Under the pieces are notes generated by a model. It was not told the DNA's origin, made no database searches, and worked only from the letters and a program-made list of their open reading frames with translations. A stretch of DNA of 64,000 nucleotides from Frigidibacter sp. RF13 (GTDB lineage: Bacteria > Pseudomonadota > Alphaproteobacteria > Rhodobacterales > Rhodobacteraceae), in assembly GCF_026626305.1 (NCBI RefSeq), contig NZ_JAPNUE010000012.1, positions 1 through 64,000 on the forward strand, given 5' to 3'. Below are positions 38,732 to 46,982 of this stretch, piece after piece. Numbering within the stretch: the stretch's first letter is position 1; the number at the start of each line of letters is the position of its first letter. The translations under genes were made by a program, and so were the position numbers.

Positions 38732-39319
38732 TCAATCGGTCTTGGCCGACTCTTTCAACTTCGCCGCGTTGGCCGTGATTTTCTCCAGCATTTCCTTCTC
38801 CATGAGCCCGACGACATGCGGATGCATCCTGAGTTCGCCCTCCTTCACGACCTGACGGAAATTGGCGATCACCCGCCCCGCGGTCTTCCGGTCCGGCGCG
38901 ATCACGTCGAGAAGCCAGTTGATGCTGCCCGACTGCCAGTCCTCGGGCTTCAGCCGGATCGGGAAGGTGGCCGACTTGATCTGGTCGCGGATCTTGGCGT
39001 CCACCTCCTCGCTGACCGAGGCCCAGATCGCGAAGCCCGCGATGTCGCTCAGCATGCCCGGCTCTTCCTTCGCCGGCCGGGCGATGGCGATCCGGTCGCG
39101 AATCAAAGGCTCCAGCACCATCTGCGTGAGGTCCCCCAGCGACTGATGCCGGTAGCGCGGCAGGTTCATCACCGCCATCACCACCTGGCCAAAGCTTTCG
39201 CGGACCTGGGTGCGCAGCTCCTGGATCTTCGCCAGCACCTCGGGGCTGAGCGCAGGCGCGGCGGTGCCGTTGACTGCGTCGGAGGACTGCGGGGCGGTGG
39301 TTTCCTTGGTCTTGGACAT
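38732..39319 (-). CDS. HlyC-type toxin-activating lysine acyltransferase
   Basis: The 195-residue protein (ATG 39319, GAAAGGA upstream) matches the RTX toxin-activating acyltransferase family, which uses acyl-ACP to acylate internal lysines of RTX proteins in the cytoplasm before export. It has the conserved RYRH with candidate catalytic His58, PLIRDRIAIA, FAIWASVSEEVD, the EDWQSG segment, and WLLDVIAP with the candidate catalytic Asp138, then the IANFRQVVKEGELR tail typical of alphaproteobacterial members. Residues 1-35 are a low-complexity extension. It is the first gene upstream of the RTX locus on the same strand, which fits modification of that protein. The acyl chain and target lysines are unknown. 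Confidence 0.82.
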   Translation of the reverse strand: MSKTKETTAPQSSDAVNGTAAPALSPEVLAKIQELRTQVRESFGQVVMAVMNLPRYRHQSLGDLTQMVLEPLIRDRIAIARPAKEEPGMLSDIAGFAIWASVSEEVDAKIRDQIKSATFPIRLKPEDWQSGSINWLLDVIAPDRKTAGRVIANFRQVVKEGELRMHPHVVGLMEKEMLEKITANAAKLKESAKTD

Positions 39320-39493
39320 CGGGCTGATCCTTTCAGAACAGGGCTCGGAGGCGAGCCCGCGCGGGTGCCGTACCGGTATGATTGAGGGAAGGGAGGGCGC
39401 CGGAAACTGATGACAAGAAAGGCAACCCCTGACACGTGTGATCGGCATAACGAAGGCCGCAGCCCTTGGTTGAGGGCGCGACCTGCAAGATGC

Positions 39494-39522
39494 AACCTAG
39501 GATAAAGACGATTGCCGGTCAA
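39494..39522 (-). promoter_or_regulatory. Candidate promoter of the acyltransferase/RTX locus
   Basis: Read on the minus strand, TTGACC and TAGGTT are 17 bases apart, about 175 bp before the acyltransferase start. The -35 overlaps a loose inverted repeat, GGTTAA...TTGACC. The gap 39320-39649 holds no gene that I can support. Confidence 0.35.
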
Positions 39523-39649
39523 AATGTCATTAACCAAAATCCAGCGCATCTGTGGAAACAATTCCCGGCCGATCGGAAACAGATCAGCAAGGCGCCACAA
39601 CGTCATCTGGAGGACGGCAGCGGACGGTGTTCAGGAGGCCGCGTGCCTG

Positions 39650-40726
39650 TCACACCTGCGCCGCCCAGACCCTGTAGCGCCCCGCCCCTGTGAGCTCGCG
39701 GATCAGGCCGCGCGTGGCGAACCTGTCGAGGTTGCGCTGAACTGCGGCCCGGCTGGCGTCAGTGATCGCCTCGGCCAGCGGCGCCGAGATCATCGGCCAG
39801 GCGGCCAGGGCTGTGATCAACGCGGGCGGGGTGCGACCCGAGAGATCGGTGGTCGCGGCGCGCGCGCGGGCGTCCCAGTCGCGCAAGCGGTCAAGCTGCA
39901 GGAGCGCGGCCTGCGTGGCCTGGGCGGCCCCGGCGATCCAGGCGCCGAGCCGCTCCGCCTCGGTCCCGGTCGCGCGCAGGGCCGTCGGTCCCGTGAGCGC
40001 GAGCGGCAGGAAGAGCGCCCCGCCCCGCCCTGCCCCGGCAGCATGGCGCGCGGCCAGAACCGCGGCCTCCACGTCGATCGTCGCCCCCTGCCCTGCCCGC
40101 TCCGGACCCAGCATCCGCCAGCCGTGAAACAGCATCGCGCCCTGCGTGACGGGATGAAGTGCGGCGGTATCGGCCATGAAGTCGGCCAGATCGGCCAGGC
40201 TTTCGGGGCGCTCACCGTCTGCTGCCGCCCGGCCGAGAAAGGCCGCCAGCCCCGCCTCCCACCCGCCGTCCGACGGACCGGGCCCGGCCGACAGGCGCCG
40301 CACCGCCCAGCCCGCCCGGATGACGGCCTGCGCATCCTCGCCCGTTGCGCCAAGCCTGAGCCCGACCCACAGCGCCAGCCGGTCGGATGCAATCCGGTCA
40401 CCCGTCCACCAGCCAAGATCGGCCACCTCGAGAAGCGCCAGCCGCTGGTGCCAGCCCTCCGGCGCGCCGCGCAGCCGTTCGTCGAGCGCGCCGAAGAGGG
40501 CCGCAAGCTCGGCAAGCGGGCGCGACAGCTGGTCCTGCGCCGCCTGCCAGCGGTTCGGATCGAAAAGCCGCACCCGTTCGGCCCGGGGCCCGGGCGGCAG
40601 CCCCTCATCCTCTCCCCCGTCGCCCGGCAAGAACCATAAATCCTGCTCTGCCACCGGATCGGGATCGTAGGGTCCACGATCGTGATCCATGTCTTCTTCA
40701 ACAGATATTGGTCTATCGCGCCTCAT
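39650..40726 (-). CDS. DUF1612-like protein with C-terminal helix-turn-helix
   Basis: The 358-residue product resembles the DUF1612/HTH proteins common on alphaproteobacterial plasmids. An N-terminal segment (RPLAELAALFGALDERLR, then ADLGWWTGDRIASDRLALWVG) is followed by a long alanine-rich middle. The tail (PALITALAAWPMISAPLAEAI, SRAAVQRNL, GLIRELTGAGRYRVW) forms a winged helix that should bind DNA. It is divergent from the tyrosine recombinase across 80 bp, so it may regulate that gene. A severed relative's tail lies at 3931-4044. The molecular role of the family is not established; an internal ATG at 40690 is an alternative start. Confidence 0.6.
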   Translation of the reverse strand: MRRDRPISVEEDMDHDRGPYDPDPVAEQDLWFLPGDGGEDEGLPPGPRAERVRLFDPNRWQAAQDQLSRPLAELAALFGALDERLRGAPEGWHQRLALLEVADLGWWTGDRIASDRLALWVGLRLGATGEDAQAVIRAGWAVRRLSAGPGPSDGGWEAGLAAFLGRAAADGERPESLADLADFMADTAALHPVTQGAMLFHGWRMLGPERAGQGATIDVEAAVLAARHAAGAGRGGALFLPLALTGPTALRATGTEAERLGAWIAGAAQATQAALLQLDRLRDWDARARAATTDLSGRTPPALITALAAWPMISAPLAEAITDASRAAVQRNLDRFATRGLIRELTGAGRYRVWAAQV

Positions 40727-40789
40727 ATGGTCTTTATTCTTGATTTCTGCGCATTACCCAAGTGATTTCTGTGCGTGGCTGTTCGTCAC

Positions 40790-40806
40790 GATAAGTCCGC
40801 CTTATC
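40790..40806. promoter_or_regulatory. Palindrome abutting the recombinase start
   Basis: GATAAG-TCCGC-CTTATC ends exactly one base before ATG 40807. Two copies of TGATTTCTGYGC lie 20-50 bp further upstream. An operator or recombination site is plausible. Confidence 0.35.
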
Positions 40807-41916
40807 ATGACTATTGAAACCTGCCCGAGTCCAGCGCATTCTGATCCAAGAAATCCGCTCAGAACGGCCTCCATGACCACACTTGTCCTGCCCGCCTACG
40901 CCCAATTGTCGGACGCCGACGAAGCCGCACTGAGCGACCTCTACCGGCGCGGCACGCCGCCTAACACTCTGCGCGCCTGGGAGCGCGACCTGGCCTATAT
41001 CGCCGCCTGGAAGATGGCAGCGTTCGGACGGCCGCTGAGCTGGCCCGAGGACGAGAAAGTCGCCCTGCGATTCATCCTGGACCATGCCCAGGACCTGACC
41101 GGCAAGCCCGGCTCCGCCCAGGACGTCGCACTTGAACTGAACGCGATTGGCCTCAGGGTCGCGCTCACTTGTCCTGCGCCGGCCACACTGGATCGGCGCA
41201 TCGCCAGCTGGCAGGCTTTCCACCGCATGCGGAATCTGGCTTCTCCCTTCTCGGCGCCCCTGGTGCAACAGGCCCGGCAGAAGGCGCGCAGGGCGAACGC
41301 GCGGCCCCGCACGCCCAAATCGCCCAAACCCGTGACCCGCGACATCCTGGAGGCGCTGCTGGCCACCTGCGACGACACCCATCGCGGCATCCGGGACCGG
41401 GCGATGCTGATGCTGGCTTTCGGCTCGGGTGGGCGGCGCCGGTCGGAAGTGTCTGCCCTGAACGTGGAGGACATAGGCCGCGATGACTTTGCCACCAAAG
41501 GCCTGTTGTGGATCCGGCTTCTGGAGACCAAGACGACCAAGAAGGACCAGGCGCCGAAACTGCCGCTGAAGGGACGGGCAGCGCGGGCCGTGGTCCATTG
41601 GCTGGAGGTAACGGGTTTGAGAACCGGCCCGCTGTTCCGGCCGGTCAGTATCTCTGACCGCCCCCTGCCCCGCCGCCTGGCCTCGGATGCGCTGCGGACC
41701 ATCCTGCGGCACCGGCTGCGGCTGGCGGGCCTGCCAGAGGATTACGCCACGCCGCACGGGCTGCGTGCAGGCTTCCTGACCCAAGCCGCGCTGGACGGTG
41801 CGCCTCTGGCCGCGGCCATGAAGCTGAGCCTGCATCGCTCGGCCGTTCAGGCCCAGAAATACTATGCCGATGTCGAGATCAGCGAGAACCCGGCGGCGGA
41901 CCTGCTTGGCGACTGA
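40807..41916 (+). CDS. Tyrosine recombinase / integrase
   Basis: The 369-residue protein has the core-binding region (about 40-150) and the catalytic domain with the Arg near residue 211 (RRRSEVSALN), the HGLR box (His317, Arg320), His343 in SLHRSAVQAQ and the nucleophile Tyr352 or Tyr353. All four hallmark positions are present, so it is likely active in strand exchange, for example dimer resolution or cassette integration. Neither ATG 40807 nor ATG 40873 has a clear ribosome site; the conserved part begins after residue 35, so the later start is possible. A serine recombinase follows 56 bp downstream. Confidence 0.9.
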   Translation: MTIETCPSPAHSDPRNPLRTASMTTLVLPAYAQLSDADEAALSDLYRRGTPPNTLRAWERDLAYIAAWKMAAFGRPLSWPEDEKVALRFILDHAQDLTGKPGSAQDVALELNAIGLRVALTCPAPATLDRRIASWQAFHRMRNLASPFSAPLVQQARQKARRANARPRTPKSPKPVTRDILEALLATCDDTHRGIRDRAMLMLAFGSGGRRRSEVSALNVEDIGRDDFATKGLLWIRLLETKTTKKDQAPKLPLKGRAARAVVHWLEVTGLRTGPLFRPVSISDRPLPRRLASDALRTILRHRLRLAGLPEDYATPHGLRAGFLTQAALDGAPLAAAMKLSLHRSAVQAQKYYADVEISENPAADLLGD

Positions 41917-41924
41917 TCGAGGCC

Positions 41925-41936
41925 AAACGGTCGTTT
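41925..41936. promoter_or_regulatory. AAACG-GT-CGTTT palindrome ahead of the serine recombinase
   Basis: A perfect 5+5 inverted repeat with a second, looser CAAAC...GTTTTG pair just before the start codon. The same AAACGNNCGTTT frame lies in front of tnpR at 7083-7094, so both may be resolvase-bound. Confidence 0.4.
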
Positions 41937-41972
41937 ATTGGCAGCATATGAAACTGCAAACGGCCTGTTTTG

Positions 41973-42869
41973 ATGCCCCTGATCGGCTATGCGCGCGTCT
42001 CGACCGAGGATCAGACCCCCCTGCCCCAGTCGCAGGCCCTGAAATCCGCAGGCTGCGTCGAGATCCACGAGGAACAGGCTTCGGGCGGAGACCGGGCCCG
42101 GCCGGTGCTGGCCCGCGTGCTGGACCGGATCGGCAAGGGTGACACGCTGGTCGTCGTACGCATCGACCGGCTGGCGCGGTCGCTTTCGCATTTGCTGGAA
42201 GTGATCGAGCGGCTGGAGGCGAAAGGCGCCTTCTTCCGCTCGCTCATGGACCCGATCGACACGTTCTCCCCGCAGGGCAAGTTCACCCTGCAGGTCCTGG
42301 GTGCCGCGGCCGAGTTCGAGCGCGCCTTGATCCGCGAACGCACCAAGGCCGGGCTGGCCAGCGCAAAAACCAAAGGCCGGGTTGGCGGCAATCCGGGCCT
42401 GCGCGCCCGTGATCCGGCAGCGTTGCGCAAGGTGCGGCTGGCGCGGCAGGACGGCTACATGGAGCGGCTGAACGAGACGGCCCAGGACTGGGTGCCCCAT
42501 GTACGCCGCCTGCGGCCCGACATGGCCTGGGAAGACGTGCTGCGCATCGTCAACGGCCCCCTGCCCCGCGAACGCTGCTGGACACAAAGCCGCTTGCTCC
42601 GCGCCGTGAATGCCTATGTTCGCGACGGCTTTCTGCCAGGGAATGTACTCGACCGCGCCGGGCGGCGCGAAACCGACGACCGTCTGCTCGCCATTGTCGC
42701 CGCCATCAAAGGTGCGGATCCCGACATCACGCTACAGGCGATCTGCGTCCGGCTGGAAGCGATGCGTGAGCGCACGCCCCGCGGGCGGACCAGCTGGCAG
42801 CCGTCATCGGTCGCGATGCTGCTGGAACGGGCGGAACGGCTAGGCTTGTTCAGATCGAAATCCGTCTAA
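41973..42869 (+). CDS. Serine recombinase (resolvase family) with extended C terminus
   Basis: The 298-residue protein starts with the catalytic domain: Ser10 in IGYARVSTEDQ, then VVVRIDRLARSL, and GAAAEFERALIRERTKAGL. It exceeds the usual 180-200 residues by about 100. The extra C-terminal part (about 190-298) contains repeated helical segments that may include a second DNA-binding region. A Tn3-like resolvase role in plasmid multimer resolution is likely given the neighbouring tyrosine recombinase and par/rep genes. ATG 41973 follows a TTG that could also initiate. Confidence 0.9.
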   Translation: MPLIGYARVSTEDQTPLPQSQALKSAGCVEIHEEQASGGDRARPVLARVLDRIGKGDTLVVVRIDRLARSLSHLLEVIERLEAKGAFFRSLMDPIDTFSPQGKFTLQVLGAAAEFERALIRERTKAGLASAKTKGRVGGNPGLRARDPAALRKVRLARQDGYMERLNETAQDWVPHVRRLRPDMAWEDVLRIVNGPLPRERCWTQSRLLRAVNAYVRDGFLPGNVLDRAGRRETDDRLLAIVAAIKGADPDITLQAICVRLEAMRERTPRGRTSWQPSSVAMLLERAERLGLFRSKSV

Positions 42870-42899
42870 CTATTTGTAACATAGTGCGAAAATCCCCTT

Positions 42900-42915
42900 C
42901 TTGCCAATTGGCAAC
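42900..42915. promoter_or_regulatory. parS: Candidate parS centromere, copy 1
   Basis: A perfect 16-bp palindrome reading GTTGCCAATTGGCAAG on the minus strand lies directly after the parB stop codon. The identical 16-mer occurs at 46811-46826. Position and symmetry fit ParB-binding centromere sites. Confidence 0.65.
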
Positions 42916-43911
42916 TTACTTCCGCCCAGCGCTTCTGTTTGCGAGATAGGCTTCAAAAGCAGCCCGCAGCGATGCGTCAGAAAGCTTATCGCTGAACTCC
43001 AGAACAACCTTCGACCCACGCTTTCTAAGTGTCACCCCAGTGCTGTCCGCATCACCCCGAAAAATCTGCTCCGGAGGTCGCGTGCGCTTCGGGCCCGAAG
43101 CTGCGGATTTGAGAAATGAAAGCACTGTAGAAGCCTCAATCGGAGCCCCCTGCCCTGCTCGCGCAGCAGCCTGTCTTTCGGCTAGGTCACGAGCCGCCTG
43201 CATTACGGACGATGCGACCTTCGGGTCCGCCAGTAACGGCTTCAAGACGCGCGCGTGGAGCTCTTTGATCTCGCGAATTGATGGGTACGCGGCGACCACC
43301 TGATCGGGAAGCCGTGCCAGATTCAGGTAGCGCGATAGCCACCCCTCCGAAACCTCAAGGCGCTCGGCCATCGCCTTCTGTCGCCCGCCATAATACTGCT
43401 CAAGCGCCGCAGCATAATCCCGAGCCCGTTCGAAGTCCGAGATGTCCTCCCGATCACGGTTTTCGACGTCAGCGAGACGGAAAGCTTCTTCATCTGAGAG
43501 ATCGCGAACTTCGATAAGATAGCGGAACTGCGGGTAGTTGTTCGCACGAAGCCACGACACGGCAAAATGGCGCCGTGCCCCGCAGATGACTTCGTACTCA
43601 GCACTGTGGCCCTTCCGCAGTTTGCGAACGATGGCCGGAAATTCCTGTTGGCCTTGAGACTTGATCGAGTCGATCAGGTCACGGCAGTTGTCTTCGTTCA
43701 GCAGATCGTAGGCACGGTTGTGACGATCCCACATGATGCACAAGGCGGGATCCACCCAACGCAGGACCTTTTCTTCGCGCTCCCCGACGTCAGCCAGAGC
43801 ATTTGACCTGCGGAGAAACCGCGTGCCGCCGCGGTCTTCTTCCCCTGGCGTAGATTCGTTGTTCAGATCTTTGAGGACATCCTCGAAGATCGCGTCATGA
43901 CGCTTGCTCAC
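42916..43911 (-). CDS. parB: Plasmid partitioning protein ParB
   Basis: The GTG start at 43911 overlaps the parA stop as GTGA and has AAGGAGGGAG upstream, giving 331 residues; an ATG at 43953 inside parA is less likely. The ParB/Srx CTP-binding fold appears around residues 75-160 (GQQEFPAIVRKL, then EVICGARRHFAVSWLRA, carrying the GxRRH box, and ADVENRDREDIS). A helix-turn-helix follows (QKAMAERLEVSEGWLSRYLNLARLP). ParB binds parS, spreads and works with ParA to position plasmid copies. The probable parS palindrome starts at the base next to its stop codon. Confidence 0.93.
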   Translation of the reverse strand: MSKRHDAIFEDVLKDLNNESTPGEEDRGGTRFLRRSNALADVGEREEKVLRWVDPALCIMWDRHNRAYDLLNEDNCRDLIDSIKSQGQQEFPAIVRKLRKGHSAEYEVICGARRHFAVSWLRANNYPQFRYLIEVRDLSDEEAFRLADVENRDREDISDFERARDYAAALEQYYGGRQKAMAERLEVSEGWLSRYLNLARLPDQVVAAYPSIREIKELHARVLKPLLADPKVASSVMQAARDLAERQAAARAGQGAPIEASTVLSFLKSAASGPKRTRPPEQIFRGDADSTGVTLRKRGSKVVLEFSDKLSDASLRAAFEAYLANRSAGRK

Positions 43912-45110
43912 AGCACTCCCTCCTTGCGAAGCGCACGATGATGGCTCGGCCAAGTCTTGCGAGCCAAGGTTTCAATCTCTCGACCGACCGCATCAAGGTA
44001 TGCACGGCACCGCTTGTGCGTTTCAGTCCGCGTGCTTGGTCCGGTCAGCTCATAAACTGTCGAAAGGTTGGCCGTCGCATTGTCGATTTCTGCGCTGTCC
44101 TTCAGGACCGACTGAAGCATGTCCTGAGGAAACACCGCATCCATCATGCGCTTGATGGCCACATGTGCGGACTTCTGATCATTCATTTTGGACGCCAGAA
44201 TCTTCACGAAGCTGTACGATCTTTCGCCGCCAAACTTCGAAAGCTCGGTTAGCGTCGCCTCCATCATTTTCAGAAAATGTGCTGTCGAGGCGAAATCGAT
44301 GTTACTCGGAGGCGCCGGTATCAGAAGAGCATTGGCGGCCCGTAGAACTGAGAGGGAAATCATACCCAAGGCAGGCGGCGGGTCCAGGAGGACCACGTCG
44401 AACTGGTCGGATATGCTCGCAATCCCATCGCGCAACCGGTCAAGGATGAAGGTGGGTTCTCGTGCCATCCTCGCCGCAAACTCATATTCCGCGTCGTAGA
44501 GTCCTAGATTAGCCGGAATCAGGGCAATCCCGGGCCAGTAGGTCGCCCGCAGAGCGTAGTGCAGTGACTTCGGCCCGCCGTGGCGTAGGAAGGGGTAGAG
44601 CGTGTCTTCCTCCTCATCCACGTCCACGTCTGGGTTCATACCGAAGATCGCCGTTGAAGACGCTTGGCTGTCGCAGTCGATAACGCAGACGCGGTAGCCC
44701 TTTAGCGCGAAGAACTGCGCCAAGTGGCTGACGATGGTTGACTTGCCGACGCCGCCTTTGAAGTTCTGTACGGCGAGAACAAGCGGAGGGTCATCCGCAC
44801 CGCGGTGCGGCAAGGTACCGAAGACCTCTCGCATCTTGTTGACTTGCGCGAGTGTGTATCCCGTGCGGCGCCCCGTCTCCGCATCTTTGTCGGGTTCAGG
44901 TAGTCGTCCGTCCGCTTCAGCGTCTCTGATCGCCTTCTCCGTCCGGCCTACCATCTCAGCGGCGGTTCGGACGTTGAAACGGATATCCAGGCGCTTCTCC
45001 GAATTCGGAGCGAAGACGCGCTCTCTCAGGCGCTCGATCACGGTCGCCGCGCGACGTGTTAGGAGGGTAAGCTCGCTCAGCGTGACCGGTGGCAGCACGG
45101 TATCGTCCAT
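43908..45110 (-). CDS. parA: Plasmid partitioning ATPase ParA
   Basis: This 400-residue ParA of type Ia has an N-terminal DNA-binding region with a MerR-like helix-turn-helix (about 45-95) and the deviant Walker A motif KGGVGKST (118-125), followed by VIDCDSQASST (A' motif) and VLLDPPPALG (Walker B). The N-terminal domain usually represses the par operon. ATG 45110 is chosen over an adjacent TTG. It is divergent from rep across a 627-bp origin region and coupled by overlap to parB. Confidence 0.95.
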   Translation of the reverse strand: MDDTVLPPVTLSELTLLTRRAATVIERLRERVFAPNSEKRLDIRFNVRTAAEMVGRTEKAIRDAEADGRLPEPDKDAETGRRTGYTLAQVNKMREVFGTLPHRGADDPPLVLAVQNFKGGVGKSTIVSHLAQFFALKGYRVCVIDCDSQASSTAIFGMNPDVDVDEEEDTLYPFLRHGGPKSLHYALRATYWPGIALIPANLGLYDAEYEFAARMAREPTFILDRLRDGIASISDQFDVVLLDPPPALGMISLSVLRAANALLIPAPPSNIDFASTAHFLKMMEATLTELSKFGGERSYSFVKILASKMNDQKSAHVAIKRMMDAVFPQDMLQSVLKDSAEIDNATANLSTVYELTGPSTRTETHKRCRAYLDAVGREIETLARKTWPSHHRALRKEGVL

Positions 45111-45349
45111 CAACTGCTCTCTTCTATGGTTATGCTCGAATCATGCTGCATCTTCCACGCAGGGTAAAGTTCGGAAATCACCCTCTCGATGGCGATCCTC
45201 CGGAAAACAGCCAACTTGACGTCGACTTCCGCTCTTTCTCTGGCGTGGCTCACAAAGTCGATAGTCTGCTCCCATCACGATGTCGCCCCATCCCAAAAAG
45301 TAGGGTTTCGATGAGAGCTGTCGGTCAGCGCAACCTTCTTCCTGAAAAA

Positions 45350-45651
45350 TAATCCACAAAGAAAACCCCTAAGAGTTCAGATTCTTTCTGGTTCTAGGGT
45401 TCGCATGCCGTAAGCGGCTGTAAAGCATAGATAATACACGCCTTACCTTACTTCCTGGGTGCTTGGCCATACATTCTGGGAGTGTAGAACTTACGAATCG
45501 GGGCGGGAAGACTTACCTTTTGCAGCTGGTCGAAGACTTACATTTCGGGTGACGCCGCCTCTCAAGGTGTCCGGCTGCAGATTTCTCTTTGGTTTCAATC
45601 GCCTGCGAATCGCCCCTGATTCGTCCTCGCGTGATGAACTTACAAATTGGG
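45350..45651 (+). other. oriV: Candidate plasmid origin with iterons
   Basis: The 627-bp gap between parA and rep has no gene. TAATCCACA at 45350-45358 is one base off a DnaA box. Four related repeats built on ACTTAC followed by an AT-rich tract, three of them ending TNGGG, start at 45489, 45511, 45536 and 45638; spacings of 22, 25 and 102 bp suggest iterons for the adjacent Rep. The stretch 45111-45349 shows nothing further. Confidence 0.6.
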
Positions 45652-45737
45652 TGCTGGCCCGAGGTCTGCCGATCTGAGCGCTACCAGACACTTGCTCGCT
45701 TACTCACTTCAAACTACAAAAGTAAGACAAAGCATGT

Positions 45738-46811
45738 ATGGGCTCCATGGCTGAAAAACCCTATCGCACCATCGATGCTCGGCCAAGTGCCGACAGTCTG
45801 ATCAAGCCAGGCGAACTGGTTGATCTGATCGAGGTCACACCCCTGAGCCTCAACGATCGGAGAATTTACAACCAGCTTCTTGAGAACGCATGGGATGCCA
45901 TCGACAAGCCCGTGAGCCACATCATCTCGAAATCGGCACTGCGCGGCAAACACAACTCGAATGACCGGGTTGGCGAAAGCTTGGAGCGCTTGATGTCGGC
46001 GGTCGTCAAGGTGTCTGTCAACTGGGACGGCGGACCGGCGATCGAGCGAGTACAGTTGCTGGGAGGGAACATCGAAGCACTGCGGTCTGACGGTTTGATC
46101 GAGTACGAAATTCCTGCGCGATTGCGAAAGATCATCGCGAACTCAACCGTTTTCGCGCGCCTTCAGCGCGAGGTGATGTTCGCGCTTTCATCCAAATACT
46201 CGCTAACGCTGTACGAGATGGTGCAGAAGCGAGGAAACTTGCGTTGGAGGTCAGCAGAGCGGTTTTCGCTTGACGCACTTCGGGGCATCCTTGGCGTGCC
46301 GAAGGGAAAGCTGACTTCCTGGTCAAACCTCAAGCTTCGAGCTCTTGATCCGGCCGTAGCAGAGGTGAACGACCTTTCGGATTTCATGGTGGCGTTTGAG
46401 CCCCTGAAATCTGGCCGAAGCGTCACACATGTTGAGCTCAAATGGTGGCGGAAGGATGAGGAGGCAACCGGCGCAGCAGGGCGTGCTCTCCAGTTCTCCA
46501 AGGTCGGACGACGTATTAGAGCTGCCGGCACAGAGGACAGGGTAGTCCCGTCCGCTCCTGTTGAGGCGACACCCGATCAGCGGCCGAAGGCCCCGGAGTT
46601 GAAACCCCGACCGGCATGGCTCCAGTCGCGTGGTACGCCACTGCGGACAGAAACCTACGAGACCGCGCGCCTTCGGCATGCAGGCTACGATATCTATTTC
46701 GTGGAAGGTGAATGGCGCGCCTGGGCAGCCGGAAAGCCCCCCGCGGACGATCCGGATAGGGCATTCCTAGCGTTCTTCCGGAAGTTTGCTGAAGCCAATC
46801 CCATCAGATAG
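45738..46811 (+). CDS. Plasmid replication initiator (Rep_3-like)
   Basis: The 357-residue protein resembles Rep_3-family initiators, which bind iterons through two winged-helix domains. Supporting features are the N-terminal ITPLSLNDRRIYNQLLENAW-type segment (here VTPLSLNDRRIYNQLL), FALSSKYSLTLYEMVQKRGN near residue 150, and LRGILGVPKGKLTSWSNLKLRALDPAVAEVN. The C-terminal third (about 260-357) is proline-rich and then carries a small domain (YDIYFVEGEWRAWAAGKPP). An ATG nine bases downstream is an alternative start. The stop codon overlaps the second parS-like palindrome. Confidence 0.85.
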   Translation: MGSMAEKPYRTIDARPSADSLIKPGELVDLIEVTPLSLNDRRIYNQLLENAWDAIDKPVSHIISKSALRGKHNSNDRVGESLERLMSAVVKVSVNWDGGPAIERVQLLGGNIEALRSDGLIEYEIPARLRKIIANSTVFARLQREVMFALSSKYSLTLYEMVQKRGNLRWRSAERFSLDALRGILGVPKGKLTSWSNLKLRALDPAVAEVNDLSDFMVAFEPLKSGRSVTHVELKWWRKDEEATGAAGRALQFSKVGRRIRAAGTEDRVVPSAPVEATPDQRPKAPELKPRPAWLQSRGTPLRTETYETARLRHAGYDIYFVEGEWRAWAAGKPPADDPDRAFLAFFRKFAEANPIR

Positions 46812-46826
46812 TTGCCAATTGGCAAG
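46811..46826. promoter_or_regulatory. parS: Candidate parS centromere, copy 2
   Basis: GTTGCCAATTGGCAAG, identical to the palindrome next to parB, shares its first base with the rep stop codon. Six T residues follow at 46832-46837, so the region may also end rep transcription. Confidence 0.65.
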
Positions 46827-46920
46827 TGGCCTTTTTTATAAGTAAGATCAGATATTTAATGTGACTTTCTGCCCCCTGTCCTCTTGGGTTCCGGAAGGGC
46901 GAAGAGTTAGAGGGAGCCTC

Positions 46921-46982
46921 TTGGCCTGTGACGGGCCAAGGCCGGGAGAGAGGCTTCCGGCGCCCGTCATGGAGAGATTGAC
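46921..46982 (+). promoter_or_regulatory. Structured leader of the DUF932 gene (leader motif A)
   Basis: Two hairpins precede the start: TTGGCC/GGCCAA at 46921-46939 and CCGGGAG/CTTCCGG at 46942-46960. The second is followed by CGCCCGTC and the GGAGAG ribosome site. The GGGAGAG...CGCCC(G/T)TC arrangement recurs at 48895-48935 and 57676-57720. Confidence 0.5.

Noticed and set aside
39512..40639. 375-codon plus-strand frame
   Set aside because: It is antisense to the DUF1612/HTH gene; the product is rich in Pro/Arg/Gly and lacks any recognisable motif.
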